Below are positions 7,058 through 18,742 of a DNA stretch of 64,000 nt, piece by piece. The stretch lies in contig OX328106.1 of assembly GCA_946811185.2 (NCBI GenBank), forward strand, positions 9,528,777-9,592,776, read 5' to 3'. Under the pieces are notes generated by a model. That model had not been told where the DNA came from, made no database searches, and saw only the letters and a program-made list of their open reading frames with translations. The translations under genes were made by a program, and so were the position numbers. The first letter of the stretch is position 1; the number at the start of each line of letters is the position of its first letter. Source of the DNA: Hippopus hippopus (lineage: Eukaryota > Mollusca > Bivalvia > Cardiida > Cardiidae).

Positions 7058-7693
7058 ATGGTGTTTCCATGGCTTAAAGATGTACTTGAGAAGATAGCAG
7101 AGAAGAAACTGGGCCAGAATGAGAAGGTGTTAGTACTAACCTTTGTCAGTAGTGTAGCTTTGATTATGAATGGGAAATATGTAGACTACAATAACATCAG
7201 TAGGTTGGAACCAAAGCTACCCATTACACAGTTCACACTTCGATTGCTTGAGGTCCAGTGTAAGTTTAGACTTGGTAATGTGAATACCATTCGACTGCTA
7301 AAGTTGCACCCATCAATTCCCCACAAACTGACACAGGTCGAGAAGAACAAAAGACAGAAGGTGGACCAAGAAACTGTTCAACAAAGGGAAAGTACCCGGG
7401 AAATGATCAGAGACGATAACGAACTGGTAGGACTAGAAACGATAGCCGAAGAAACAGAAAATGTGGGTAATTCAAAGATAGGAAAGAGCAGACATGTACC
7501 CACTAATGCATGTATAATCAAATCAGCCTGGAGTGAAGGCGAAGTGGAAATATTGAAAGAAGTAATGGGTCAAAAGAAAGGAGGTCGAGTTGAGAGGTAC
7601 AGGTTGTATCAGAATATGTGTCAGGAAAAGGGTATACCCGATACGTCGGAAAAGGCTTTTATTGTCAAGATGAACAGATTTGAAAAACAATAG
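7058..7693 (+). CDS. 211-aa Myb/SANT-like protein (unit 2)
   Basis: Majority version of the protein described at 548-1183 (Leu63, Lys16, Pro88, Val178). The same sequence occurs in units 3, 4, 6, 8, 9 and 10. A donor-like GTAAGT lies inside the frame near 7260, but the frame stays open across it. Confidence 0.55.
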   Translation: MVFPWLKDVLEKIAEKKLGQNEKVLVLTFVSSVALIMNGKYVDYNNISRLEPKLPITQFTLRLLEVQCKFRLGNVNTIRLLKLHPSIPHKLTQVEKNKRQKVDQETVQQRESTREMIRDDNELVGLETIAEETENVGNSKIGKSRHVPTNACIIKSAWSEGEVEILKEVMGQKKGGRVERYRLYQNMCQEKGIPDTSEKAFIVKMNRFEKQ

Positions 7694-7760
7694 AAGTAAT
7701 CGTACTGAATTAATGATTTAATAGAATTTGCGTTGAGGTACTGAAAAGAGTAGAAACAAT

Positions 7761-8463
7761 GAGCCTCTGACCTCAAAGAATAGTGAGTCTCTGACCTCAA
7801 AGACACTCAGATTAAGAATTGTGATAGTGAGTCTCTGAACTCAAAGACACTCAGATAGAGTAGTGATAGGGAACCTCTGAGCTGAAAGACACTTAGATTA
7901 ACAAAAGTGATAGTGAGCCTCTGACCTCATAGACACTCAGATTAAGAATAGTGAGCCTCTGACCTCAAAAACACTCAGAATAAGAATAGTGAGCCTCTGA
8001 CCTCAAAGACACTCAAATTAAGAATAATGAGCCTCTGACCTCAAAGAAACACAGATAAAGAATAGTGATAGTGAACCTCTAAGCTGAAAGACACTCAGAT
8101 TAACAAAAGTGATAGTGAGCCTCTGACCTCATAGACACTCAGAATAAGAATAGTGAGCCTCTGACCTCAAAGACACTCAAATTAAGAATAATGAGCCTCT
8201 GACCTCAAAGAAACACAGATAAAGAATAGTGATAGTGAACCTCTAAGCTGAAAGACACTCAGATTAACAAAAGTGATAGTGAGCCTCTGACCTCATAGAC
8301 ACTCAGATTAGGAATAGTGAGCCTCTGACCTCAAAAACACTCAGAATAAGAATAGTGAGCCTCTGACCTCAAAGACACTCAAATTAAGAATAGTGAAGCT
8401 CTGACCTCAAAGACACTCAATTAGGAATTGTGATAGTGAACCACTGAACTCAAAGACACTCAT
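7761..8463 (+). repeat. Minisatellite, 703 bp (unit 2)
   Basis: Same subunit order as unit 1. Confidence 0.95.
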
Positions 8464-10544
8464 ACTACATCGAGTTCGAGGCAATTAATTGAAAGGCCTA
8501 TTACAACATAAAAGCCAAACCTAGCGACAATGAGTCGGGTGGCGCCCGATGAAACCCCTGCCCATGAGCAGCTAATATGTTTAAAAACTGGGGGACTAGG
8601 TGCCAGGCGTAAATCATTACGAGAGTTCAAAATTAAATTTTGAAAGCACTATTTTATTTTCTGCAATAAAATATAGACCCTTAAACAGACGATGTTTGCC
8701 GAAAGCATTCTATATATACATTAAAAACACCGTTCTTAGTTATGGATTGTTCGCTTGTAGCTCGTCTCAATCTGCACCGATTGATCTGATCCTTATGTTA
8801 GTTTATAGAAGACATCCTGGGCTTCATTGCAGGCACCTCAATTTTTTTTTTTTCTGCTATAAATTGTGACGTCGTAATAGAAGATGTTCCTCTGAGGAAT
8901 CAAGAGTTTTTTAAAGAAAAACTTAGAAATTTAAGGACTACCGGACTGTAGAACAGCTCATGCTGCGCTGGTCGAGCCGATCTTGGGTCATATTAAAGAG
9001 CTCCTTCGGGTCTACATGTTGGTTTCATCTGTTGAATTCTTACGATACATGCAGACGTGAATACGGACGATGTTTGTGTAAAGAAATCAGGGAAATAACA
9101 AAATCTTCTGGAAATCGCCATAGATGAATTGCAGCTCATCTTACTTGCGGTTGCAATTATTTTAAGAATTAGCCAATGTTATCCAAACTTATAGCCCACA
9201 GTGTGCCCTTTATTTTGAGACTAAAATTGGCTCAATCAGTGAAGTCTGAGATGAGCTACAGGCTGTTAATCCGTAAAAGTTCTATAATTTTTCTTTGAAA
9301 TACAGGAATTCGTCTAGAAACATCGTCTTTTATGGCGTCTGTATTTATTGTAGAAACATAAAGACAGTGTGTAACTTGTAGCCATGAATGTCCCCTTTTA
9401 AATAAGACCATGATCGACTAAGTGGGTGCAGATTGTGATGAGCTACAATAGAGCAATCAATAACAAATAAAAGCTTTTTTACCGCGTAAGAAGAAATCTG
9501 GAAAATTATTGATTTTCTTTGTAATATCTCCGGTCCTCCTTGACAGAAATATACCGTGTTTGGTATCGTTGGAAAGCATTTTTAATCCTCTATAACCCGC
9601 AACATAAATGAATTGTAAGAGCTGCTTTATAACGAAAATCTCGACGTCATTACAGACTGTGAAGTATACATTACCAAAGAAATTGTGCTACTGATGGTTT
9701 TTATTCTCTTTCTTCATGCATTGTCTGTCCGTAAATCACTTTGATTGCTCACCTCAAATAGAGGACTCGCTGACCTCATGTACTGGCCATGGCTAATTAG
9801 GGTTAGGGTTGGGTAAAGGCTTATGTTTAAGGATAGGGTTAGGTTTTAGGCTTAGGTTTACAATCATAGTGCGACAGGGTCACTGAGATCAGTTGGGAGA
9901 ATCCGACTTTTGAACACTATCTACAATCTATTAAGTTCACGGAGCGGACAGGGTCCCAAAAAGTCTCGGTGTTCCTAGACTCAATGATGAGTTTCCCTCA
10001 GATTGGTTTCAAAGATTATGGTGGGGGGAATTTTTATCTCAGGTTACTGTTAAGATATTCTCTTTCTTCATGCATTGTTTATCTGTATATCACTTTGATT
10101 CCTCTCCCCAAATAGAGGACTCGCTGACCTTATGTACTAACCATGGTTAATTAAGGTTAGCTTAGGGCTTATGGTTAGGGTTAGGTTTCGGGTTTAGGGT
10201 TAGGGTTAGGGTTTAGGCTTAAAACGATGTATGAGACACTTGAGATGAGACAAAATGAATATGATTGGCTGCCGAAGTCACGTGTCAGAAAAACTTTACC
10301 TCTACCCTGTCCCTGTCCTTTGCCCTTACCCTAATCTTCAAGATGCGTTGGTGACATGTGCAAAATATTAGTGGGCAAACCCACGTGGCCATTTAGTCGC
10401 CATTTTGTAAAACTGTGGAATATTTCAAGAAAATAATACGATAATGGAATGCTTTGACTGATAATCGTGTTTTTTTTTTTTTTTTTTTTCATGTTTGAGA
10501 CATAGTTACTGTTCAGTTGTTCATTTTGGAAATAGGACTTGAAG
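8464..10544. other. Spacer, telomere-like cassette and promoter region (unit 2)
   Basis: Homologue of 1954-4035. The telomere-like duplicated cassette is 9702-10221, the candidate promoter 10264-10407, and the T22-type run near 10470-10490. The T run near 8850 is 12 long (11 in unit 1). No gene seen. Confidence 0.8.
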
Positions 10545-11704
10545 GTGAGAAGTATTTTTCTTCTTTTATTTAAACTTTTCCTCTTCTGTTTGTGCAATGA
10601 CTACATATTTACAGCACCGACCTAAGCATCCGGCATAGTTGATGTTGTAATAGCCTAGGTAATTATCAATCTTTAAATGTTTCCACACCATTGATTTAGT
10701 CATTGTCACTACCACTTCCCCTGCTCCGTGCTCTTTCCCTGACAATTCCCCTGTCCCTTCCCTCCCCCATCCCATTCCATGCCCCTTCTCCTGTCTCTAC
10801 CTTTGCTCCTCCCCTTCCCCTTCCCCTGTCCCATTCCTTCCCCTTCACTCGCCTTCCCCAAGTGTTCCCCTGCCTTCCACCGCCTTCCATAAGTGTTCCA
10901 CTGCCTTCCCCCGCCTTCCCCAAGTCACTTTATTTTATTTTATTTCATTTTTTTTTTTTTTTTTTGCCTTTCCCTGCCTTCCCCAAGTGTTCCCCTGCCT
11001 TTCCCTTTCTTCCCCAAGCAAATGTTTGCCTTCCCCCGCCTACCCCGAGTGTTACCCTGCCTTCCCCGCCTTCTCCAAGTCATTTGTTGCCTTCCTCCGC
11101 CTTCCCCAAGTGTTCCTCTGCCTTGTTCCGCTTTCCCCAAGTCATTTCTTGACTTCCCCGCCCTCCCAAAGTCAACTATTGCCTCCCCCTTCTTCCCCAA
11201 GTGTTCCCCTGCCTTCCCCTATTCCACTTTTGCCTTCCCCAAGTGGAAAAATTCCCCCGTCCTTTCCCCTGTCCCTGACCTGTCGCTGTCTTTTTCCCTT
11301 CCCCTGTAACTGTGTCTTCCTTTGCCCCTGACCCTGTCTCTTCCTCTTCCCCTTCCCCTGACCTTGTCTCTTCCCTTACCTCTGACCCTGTCCCTTCCCT
11401 TGCACCTTGACCCTGTCCCTTTCCCTGGCCCTGCCAATTGTTCTGCATTGTTCTCCTGCCTTCTGCAAAGCTTAACAAATTGGTTGTTTTTAATTTCTCT
11501 ACCACCAAAATGTTCACATGCCTTTTTTTTAACTTTTCCAATCATTCCTCTGTCTCAACAAGCTGCTCTTGTTTTTTCCTTGCCTACTCTCGCATTCTTT
11601 AACTTTCCCAATGCCTTATCCATATGTTCCTCTATTTTCTCTTGCATTCCCGAAACATCATCAACTTTCCCGTGTGTACCTAAGCAATAGTATATATATT
11701 TCAG
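10545..11704 (+). other. Presumed 5' UTR intron with pyrimidine tract (unit 2)
   Basis: Donor GTGAGA and acceptor TTTCAG as in unit 1; the pyrimidine-rich tract spans 10710-11671. Confidence 0.4.
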
Positions 11705-11707
11705 AAG

Positions 11708-12235
11708 ATGGCCTCTGAAAACGACAGTGATGAGGAAGAGTTCTTGTTGACTGACACAGCTTTAGAAAATGCTGAAAATTTTAAAGCTGCCTGGAATGGA
11801 GACGTAGGTTTCCTTAAGCGAGACAAGTATATAGTAGTGAGAGGATCAACAATTGGTAAAGACGAGGATTGCGGTATTAATTTAATGCCTGATATTGACG
11901 GAATTAGTATTTTGTGGAAGGACATTGGAAAGGGATTGGAAATAAGTTACACGCATCTAAACTTGTCACCTAGATATAGTTATGAATTAAAGCCCATTTA
12001 TTCAGTTGTTAAGAAACATTTGAAACTGACAGATTATGACGATATTGGTATAGCTAATTTGAAATACAGTGTTGGGTATCAAGTGATGTATAGTGAAGGT
12101 TGGGACACATGGCTCATGTTTCTGCCAAAGCAAAAGCGGAATAGTCCAGACTACACGAGGTTGCTTTGCAACATGACAGAACGCAATATTGAAATTATTC
12201 GAGTAGAATTCCAGAATGGACTGAAAGAATTATAG
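11708..12235 (+). CDS. 175-aa unknown protein (unit 2)
   Basis: Identical predicted protein to 5202-5729, with the same start context and TAGAAG stop context. Confidence 0.55.
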   Translation: MASENDSDEEEFLLTDTALENAENFKAAWNGDVGFLKRDKYIVVRGSTIGKDEDCGINLMPDIDGISILWKDIGKGLEISYTHLNLSPRYSYELKPIYSVVKKHLKLTDYDDIGIANLKYSVGYQVMYSEGWDTWLMFLPKQKRNSPDYTRLLCNMTERNIEIIRVEFQNGLKEL

Positions 12236-13563
12236 AAGACAGGAATTGCAACAGACACCTTGGCCAAGAATAATCTTGACAATCTGTTATGAATGTTCGT
12301 GTTACCAGGAGACCGGGGTGTCGTACTGAATGTTCTTCAAAGAAGTATCGAACATGCAGACTTATACAATCCCACCTTTGAAGCGAAGATGTTTACGTTT
12401 AGACTTGGGGAAAAGTGCAGATCTGTTTTGTCATCCAGAGATTTATCGAATATTTGTCTTTATCCACAGAATGTGCGTTTCCTACAGATGTATTCCGACA
12501 TGCCACATCGTCGTCCTCGTACGGTGGTCCATCCGGTATTCAGGATCCGTGATTGTTGTAGACGGTATTTATCGTGAAATGAATAGACAAATTAAAAGCA
12601 GACGCTACACAATACATAAGCGAAGTACGGAACAATTTTAATCAGATGAGAGCAGGGGTGTGCCGTTTGGAGTTCGTAGTTTGCTTACCCGATTGTCTTT
12701 GTTGTGTTGAAGGCAAAGAACTAATAAACCAAAGCAATGTTTATGCATTGTTACAAGAGCACGCAATGCTAGCACCTTTTGATAACTCGGGAAACGTTGT
12801 TGGTTGTATCAGAGAAGTTGGTCTCTACCTTTGCGATAGACTTATGGATATATATAGAACAGCCCATTTTGCAATCAGTCAAGGACTTATTCGGTGAATT
12901 TAGGAATTGGACTTTCGTCCCCCTCTCGCTCATTAACAGATCAAAATGGTTTTCTTTGTTTGGAGGATAGTTCATCGTGCTGTCTTAATGAAACTTCATC
13001 TCCTCCATTGAGTATCTACACACAGAATGTGACAGTGCAAGGACAAATTAAGAGATTGTTTGGGCCATACAACTACATCAATTCTAGTCAGGTCGTGTCC
13101 GGAGGGCGCAATAATCATGTGTCTTCTAGAGGATTTGTATTCGACCGGAAATGTGTTTTTGCGTTTTCCCGACTTTTTGTTGTCGATGAAGAAAGCTTCT
13201 GGAAATCAAAATTAAAGAATTGTTGGAGGAATAAATTCGAAGGACCTTGATGGAAAGATTGTTGGTTGCAAGAAATACAAGTGGCCAATAGTATTTGGAT
13301 GTATAAAGAGCATGTTAAAAGGAGACACGAAAAGGCTAGTGACCATGTGCATCGAAGGAATACGTTCTTCTGATCTTGGATTTTTCCCTGCAGTTCGATT
13401 CTTTGATCAAAATAGGAATTGGAGTTATACCTATGGAGTGTGGGTTTTGATGGACGGAGAATCTGGTCAAGGGACATTCGAGAACGAGGCGAACAGCCTT
13501 CATGGATTGCTATTGCTGGAGTTAGAACGATAGAAGATATGTCACACGAGCCACTATCAAAAT
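12236..13563 (+). other. Phase-switching coding block (units 2/3)
   Basis: Same length and frames as 5730-7057: open stretches at 12293-12577, 12646-12897, 12894-13250 and 13312-13533. Confidence 0.45.
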
Positions 13564-14199
13564 ATGGTGTTTCCATGGCTTAAAGATGTACTTGAGAAGA
13601 TAGCAGAGAAGAAACTGGGCCAGAATGAGAAGGTGTTAGTACTAACCTTTGTCAGTAGTGTAGCTTTGATTATGAATGGGAAATATGTAGACTACAATAA
13701 CATCAGTAGGTTGGAACCAAAGCTACCCATTACACAGTTCACACTTCGATTGCTTGAGGTCCAGTGTAAGTTTAGACTTGGTAATGTGAATACCATTCGA
13801 CTGCTAAAGTTGCACCCATCAATTCCCCACAAACTGACACAGGTCGAGAAGAACAAAAGACAGAAGGTGGACCAAGAAACTGTTCAACAAAGGGAAAGTA
13901 CCCGGGAAATGATCAGAGACGATAACGAACTGGTAGGACTAGAAACGATAGCCGAAGAAACAGAAAATGTGGGTAATTCAAAGATAGGAAAGAGCAGACA
14001 TGTACCCACTAATGCATGTATAATCAAATCAGCCTGGAGTGAAGGCGAAGTGGAAATATTGAAAGAAGTAATGGGTCAAAAGAAAGGAGGTCGAGTTGAG
14101 AGGTACAGGTTGTATCAGAATATGTGTCAGGAAAAGGGTATACCCGATACGTCGGAAAAGGCTTTTATTGTCAAGATGAACAGATTTGAAAAACAATAG
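13564..14199 (+). CDS. 211-aa Myb/SANT-like protein (unit 3)
   Basis: Majority protein version; see 548-1183 for the domain description. Confidence 0.55.
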   Translation: MVFPWLKDVLEKIAEKKLGQNEKVLVLTFVSSVALIMNGKYVDYNNISRLEPKLPITQFTLRLLEVQCKFRLGNVNTIRLLKLHPSIPHKLTQVEKNKRQKVDQETVQQRESTREMIRDDNELVGLETIAEETENVGNSKIGKSRHVPTNACIIKSAWSEGEVEILKEVMGQKKGGRVERYRLYQNMCQEKGIPDTSEKAFIVKMNRFEKQ

Positions 14200-14266
14200 A
14201 AGTAATCGTACTGAATTAATGATTTAATAGAATTTGCGTTGAGGTACTGAAAAGAGTAGAAACAAT

Positions 14267-14970
14267 GAGCCTCTGACCTCAAAGAATAGTGAGTCTCTGA
14301 CCTCAAAGACACTCAGATTAAGAATTGTGATAGTGAGTCTCTGAACTCAAAGACACTCAGATAGAGTTAGTGATAGGGAACCTCTGAGCTGAAAGACACT
14401 CAGATTAACAAAAGTGATAGTGATCCTCTGACCTCATAGACACTCAGATTAAGAATAGTGAGCCTCTGACCTCAAAAACACTCAGAATAAGAATAGTGAG
14501 CCTCTGACCTCAAAGACACTCAAATTAAGAATAATGAGCCTCTGACCTCAAAGAAACACAGATAAAGAATAGTGATAGTGAACCTCTAAGCTGAAAGACA
14601 CTCAGATTAACAAAAGTGATAGTGAGCCTCTGACCTCATAGACACTCAGAATAAGAATAGTGAGCCTCTGACCTCAAAGACACTCAAATTAAGAATAATG
14701 AGCCTCTGACCTCAAAGAAACACAGATAAAGAATAGTGATAGTGAACCTCTAAGCTGAAAGACACTCAGATTAACAAAAGTGATAGTGAGCCTCTGACCT
14801 CATAGACACTCAGATTAGGAATAGTGAGCCTCTGACCTCAAAAACACTCAGAATAAGAATAGTGAGCCTCTGACCTCAAAGACACTCAAATTAAGAATAG
14901 TGAAGCTCTGACCTCAAAGACACTCAATTAGGAATTGTGATAGTGAACCACTGAACTCAAAGACACTCAT
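14267..14970 (+). repeat. Minisatellite, 704 bp (unit 3)
   Basis: Like unit 1 but with one extra T (GAGTTAG, near 14367), CACTCAG for CACTTAG near 14398, and GTGATCCTCTG for GTGAGCCTCTG near 14422. The first two variants recur in units 6 and 9, the third in unit 6. Confidence 0.95.
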
Positions 14971-17051
14971 ACTACATCGAGTTCGAGGCAATTAATTGAA
15001 AGGCCTATTACAACATAAAAGCCAAACCTAGCGACAATGAGTCGGGTGGCGCCCGATGAAACCCCTGCCCATGAGCAGCTAATATGTTTAAAAACTGGGG
15101 GACTAGGTGCCAGGCGTAAATCATTACGAGAGTTCAAAATTAAATTTTGAAAGCACTATTTTATTTTCTGCAATAAAATATAGACCCTTAAACAGACGAT
15201 GTTTGCCGAAAGCATTCTATATATACATTAAAAACACCGTTCTTAGTTATGGATTGTTCGCTTGTAGCTCGTCTCAATCTGCACCGATTGATCTGATCCT
15301 TATGTTAGTTTATAGAAGACATCCTGGGCTTCATTGCAGGCACCTCAATTTTTTTTTTTCTGCTATAAATTGTGACGTCGTAATAGAAGATGTTCCTCTG
15401 AGGAATCAAGAGTTTTTTAAAGAAAAACTTAGAAATTTAAGGACTACCGGACTGTAGAACAGCTCATGCTGCGCTGGTCGAGCCGATCTTGGGTCATATT
15501 AAAGAGCTCCTTCGGGTCTACATGTTGGTTTCATCTGTTGAATTCTTACGATACATGCAGACGTGAATACGGACGATGTTTGTGTAAAGAAATCAGGGAA
15601 ATAACAAAATCTTCTGGAAATCGCCATAGATGAATTGCAGCTCATCTTACTTGCGGTTGCAATTATTTTAAGAATTAGCCAATGTTATCCAAACTTATAG
15701 CCCACAGTGTGCCCTTTATTTTGAGACTAAAATTGGCTCAATCAGTGAAGTCTGAGATGAGCTACAGGCTGTTAATCCGTAAAAGTTCTATAATTTTTCT
15801 TTGAAATACAGGAATTCGTCTAGAAACATCGTCTTTTATGGCGTCTGTATTTATTGTAGAAACATAAAGACAGTGTGTAACTTGTAGCCATGAATGTCCC
15901 CTTTTAAATAAGACCATGATCGACTAAGTGGGTGCAGATTGTGATGAGCTACAATAGAGCAATCAATAACAAATAAAAGCTTTTTTACCGCGTAAGAAGA
16001 AATCTGGAAAATTATTGATTTTCTTTGTAATATCTCCGGTCCTCCTTGACAGAAATATACCGTGTTTGGTATCGTTGGAAAGCATTTTTAATCCTCTATA
16101 ACCCGCAACATAAATGAATTGTAAGAGCTGCTTTATAACGAAAATCTCGACGTCATTACAGACTGTGAAGTATACATTACCAAAGAAATTGTGCTACTGA
16201 TGGTTTTTATTCTCTTTCTTCATGCATTGTCTGTCCGTAAATCACTTTGATTGCTCACCTCAAATAGAGGACTCGCTGACCTCATGTACTGGCCATGGCT
16301 AATTAGGGTTAGGGTTGGGTAAAGGCTTATGTTTAAGGATAGGGTTAGGTTTTAGGCTTAGGTTTACAATCATAGTGCGACAGGGTCACTGAGATCAGTT
16401 GGGAGAATCCGACTTTTGAACACTATCTACAATCTATTAAGTTCACGGAGCGGACAGGGTCCCAAAAAGTCTCGGTGTTCCTAGACTCAATGATGAGTTT
16501 CCCTCAGATTGGTTTCAAAGATTATGGTGGGGGGAATTTTTATCTCAGGTTACTGTTAAGATATTCTCTTTCTTCATGCATTGTTTATCTGTATATCACT
16601 TTGATTCCTCTCCCCAAATAGAGGACTCGCTGACCTTATGTACTAACCATGGTTAATTAAGGTTAGCTTAGGGCTTATGGTTAGGGTTAGGTTTCGGGTT
16701 TAGGGTTAGGGTTAGGGTTTAGGCTTAAAACGATGTATGAGACACTTGAGATGAGACAAAATGAATATGATTGGCTGCCGAAGTCACGTGTCAGAAAAAC
16801 TTTACCTCTACCCTGTCCCTGTCCTTTGCCCTTACCCTAATCTTCAAGATGCGTTGGTGACATGTGCAAAATATTAGTGGGCAAACCCACGTGGCCATTT
16901 AGTCGCCATTTTGTAAAACTGTGGAATATTTCAAGAAAATAATACGATAATGGAATGCTTTGACTGATAATCGTGTTTTTTTTTTTTTTTTTTTTTCATG
17001 TTTGAGACATAGTTACTGTTCAGTTGTTCATTTTGGAAATAGGACTTGAAG
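14971..17051. other. Spacer, telomere-like cassette and promoter region (unit 3)
   Basis: Homologue of 1954-4035: cassette 16208-16727, candidate promoter 16770-16913. No gene seen. Confidence 0.8.
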
Positions 17052-18211
17052 GTGAGAAGTATTTTTCTTCTTTTATTTAAACTTTTCCTCTTCTGTTTGT
17101 GCAATGACTACATATTTACAGCACCGACCTAAGCATCCGGCATAGTTGATGTTGTAATAGCCTAGGTAATTATCAATCTTTAAATGTTTCCACACCATTG
17201 ATTTAGTCATTGTCACTACCACTTCCCCTGCTCCGTGCTCTTTCCCTGACAATTCCCCTGTCCCTTCCCTCCCCCATCCCATTCCATGCCCCTTCTCCTG
17301 TCTCTACCTTTGCTCCTCCCCTTCCCCTTCCCCTGTCCCATTCCTTCCCCTTCACTCGCCTTCCCCAAGTGTTCCCCTGCCTTCCACCGCCTTCCATAAG
17401 TGTTCCACTGCCTTCCCCCGCCTTCCCCAAGTCACTTTATTTTATTTTATTTCATTTTTTTTTTTTTTTTTTGCCTTTCCCTGCCTTCCCCAAGTGTTCC
17501 CCTGCCTTTCCCTTTCTTCCCCAAGCAAATGTTTGCCTTCCCCCGCCTACCCCGAGTGTTACCCTGCCTTCCCCGCCTTCTCCAAGTCATTTGTTGCCTT
17601 CCTCCGCCTTCCCCAAGTGTTCCTCTGCCTTGTTCCGCTTTCCCCAAGTCATTTCTTGACTTCCCCGCCCTCCCAAAGTCAACTATTGCCTCCCCCTTCT
17701 TCCCCAAGTGTTCCCCTGCCTTCCCCTATTCCACTTTTGCCTTCCCCAAGTGGAAAAATTCCCCCGTCCTTTCCCCTGTCCCTGACCTGTCGCTGTCTTT
17801 TTCCCTTCCCCTGTAACTGTGTCTTCCTTTGCCCCTGACCCTGTCTCTTCCTCTTCCCCTTCCCCTGACCTTGTCTCTTCCCTTACCTCTGACCCTGTCC
17901 CTTCCCTTGCACCTTGACCCTGTCCCTTTCCCTGGCCCTGCCAATTGTTCTGCATTGTTCTCCTGCCTTCTGCAAAGCTTAACAAATTGGTTGTTTTTAA
18001 TTTCTCTACCACCAAAATGTTCACATGCCTTTTTTTTAACTTTTCCAATCATTCCTCTGTCTCAACAAGCTGCTCTTGTTTTTTCCTTGCCTACTCTCGC
18101 ATTCTTTAACTTTCCCAATGCCTTATCCATATGTTCCTCTATTTTCTCTTGCATTCCCGAAACATCATCAACTTTCCCGTGTGTACCTAAGCAATAGTAT
18201 ATATATTTCAG
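17052..18211 (+). other. Presumed 5' UTR intron with pyrimidine tract (unit 3)
   Basis: Same GTGAGA donor and TTTCAG acceptor; pyrimidine tract 17217-18178. Confidence 0.4.
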
Positions 18212-18214
18212 AAG

Positions 18215-18742
18215 ATGGCCTCTGAAAACGACAGTGATGAGGAAGAGTTCTTGTTGACTGACACAGCTTTAGAAAATGCTGAAAATTTTAAAGCTGCCTG
18301 GAATGGAGACGTAGGTTTCCTTAAGCGAGACAAGTATATAGTAGTGAGAGGATCAACAATTGGTAAAGACGAGGATTGCGGTATTAATTTAATGCCTGAT
18401 ATTGACGGAATTAGTATTTTGTGGAAGGACATTGGAAAGGGATTGGAAATAAGTTACACGCATCTAAACTTGTCACCTAGATATAGTTATGAATTAAAGC
18501 CCATTTATTCAGTTGTTAAGAAACATTTGAAACTGACAGATTATGACGATATTGGTATAGCTAATTTGAAATACAGTGTTGGGTATCAAGTGATGTATAG
18601 TGAAGGTTGGGACACATGGCTCATGTTTCTGCCAAAGCAAAAGCGGAATAGTCCAGACTACACGAGGTTGCTTTGCAACATGACAGAACGCAATATTGAA
18701 ATTATTCGAGTAGAATTCCAGAATGGACTGAAAGAATTATAG
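18215..18742 (+). CDS. 175-aa unknown protein (unit 3)
   Basis: Identical predicted protein to 5202-5729. Confidence 0.55.
   Translation: MASENDSDEEEFLLTDTALENAENFKAAWNGDVGFLKRDKYIVVRGSTIGKDEDCGINLMPDIDGISILWKDIGKGLEISYTHLNLSPRYSYELKPIYSVVKKHLKLTDYDDIGIANLKYSVGYQVMYSEGWDTWLMFLPKQKRNSPDYTRLLCNMTERNIEIIRVEFQNGLKEL

Larger units (their letters stand above)
6511..13016 (+). repeat. Macrosatellite unit 2 (6506 bp)
   Basis: Direct tandem copy of unit 1 with the same order of elements. It carries Leu at residue 63 of the 211-codon ORF, as do all units except unit 1, and an uninterrupted T run in the intron tract. Confidence 0.98.

Noticed and set aside
6609..7070. 153-codon antisense frame, repeated in each unit
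   Set aside because: It overlaps the + strand block that carries the better frame, has no promoter or splice context, and its repetition only reflects unit identity. Not impossible, but unsupported.
5202..7711. Ciliate-type code (TAA/TAG as Gln) making a longer ORF
   Set aside because: Gln positions in the well-supported ORFs use CAA/CAG, TAA/TAG are rare in the open stretches, and TGA codons still interrupt the frame at 6389, 6503 and 6524.
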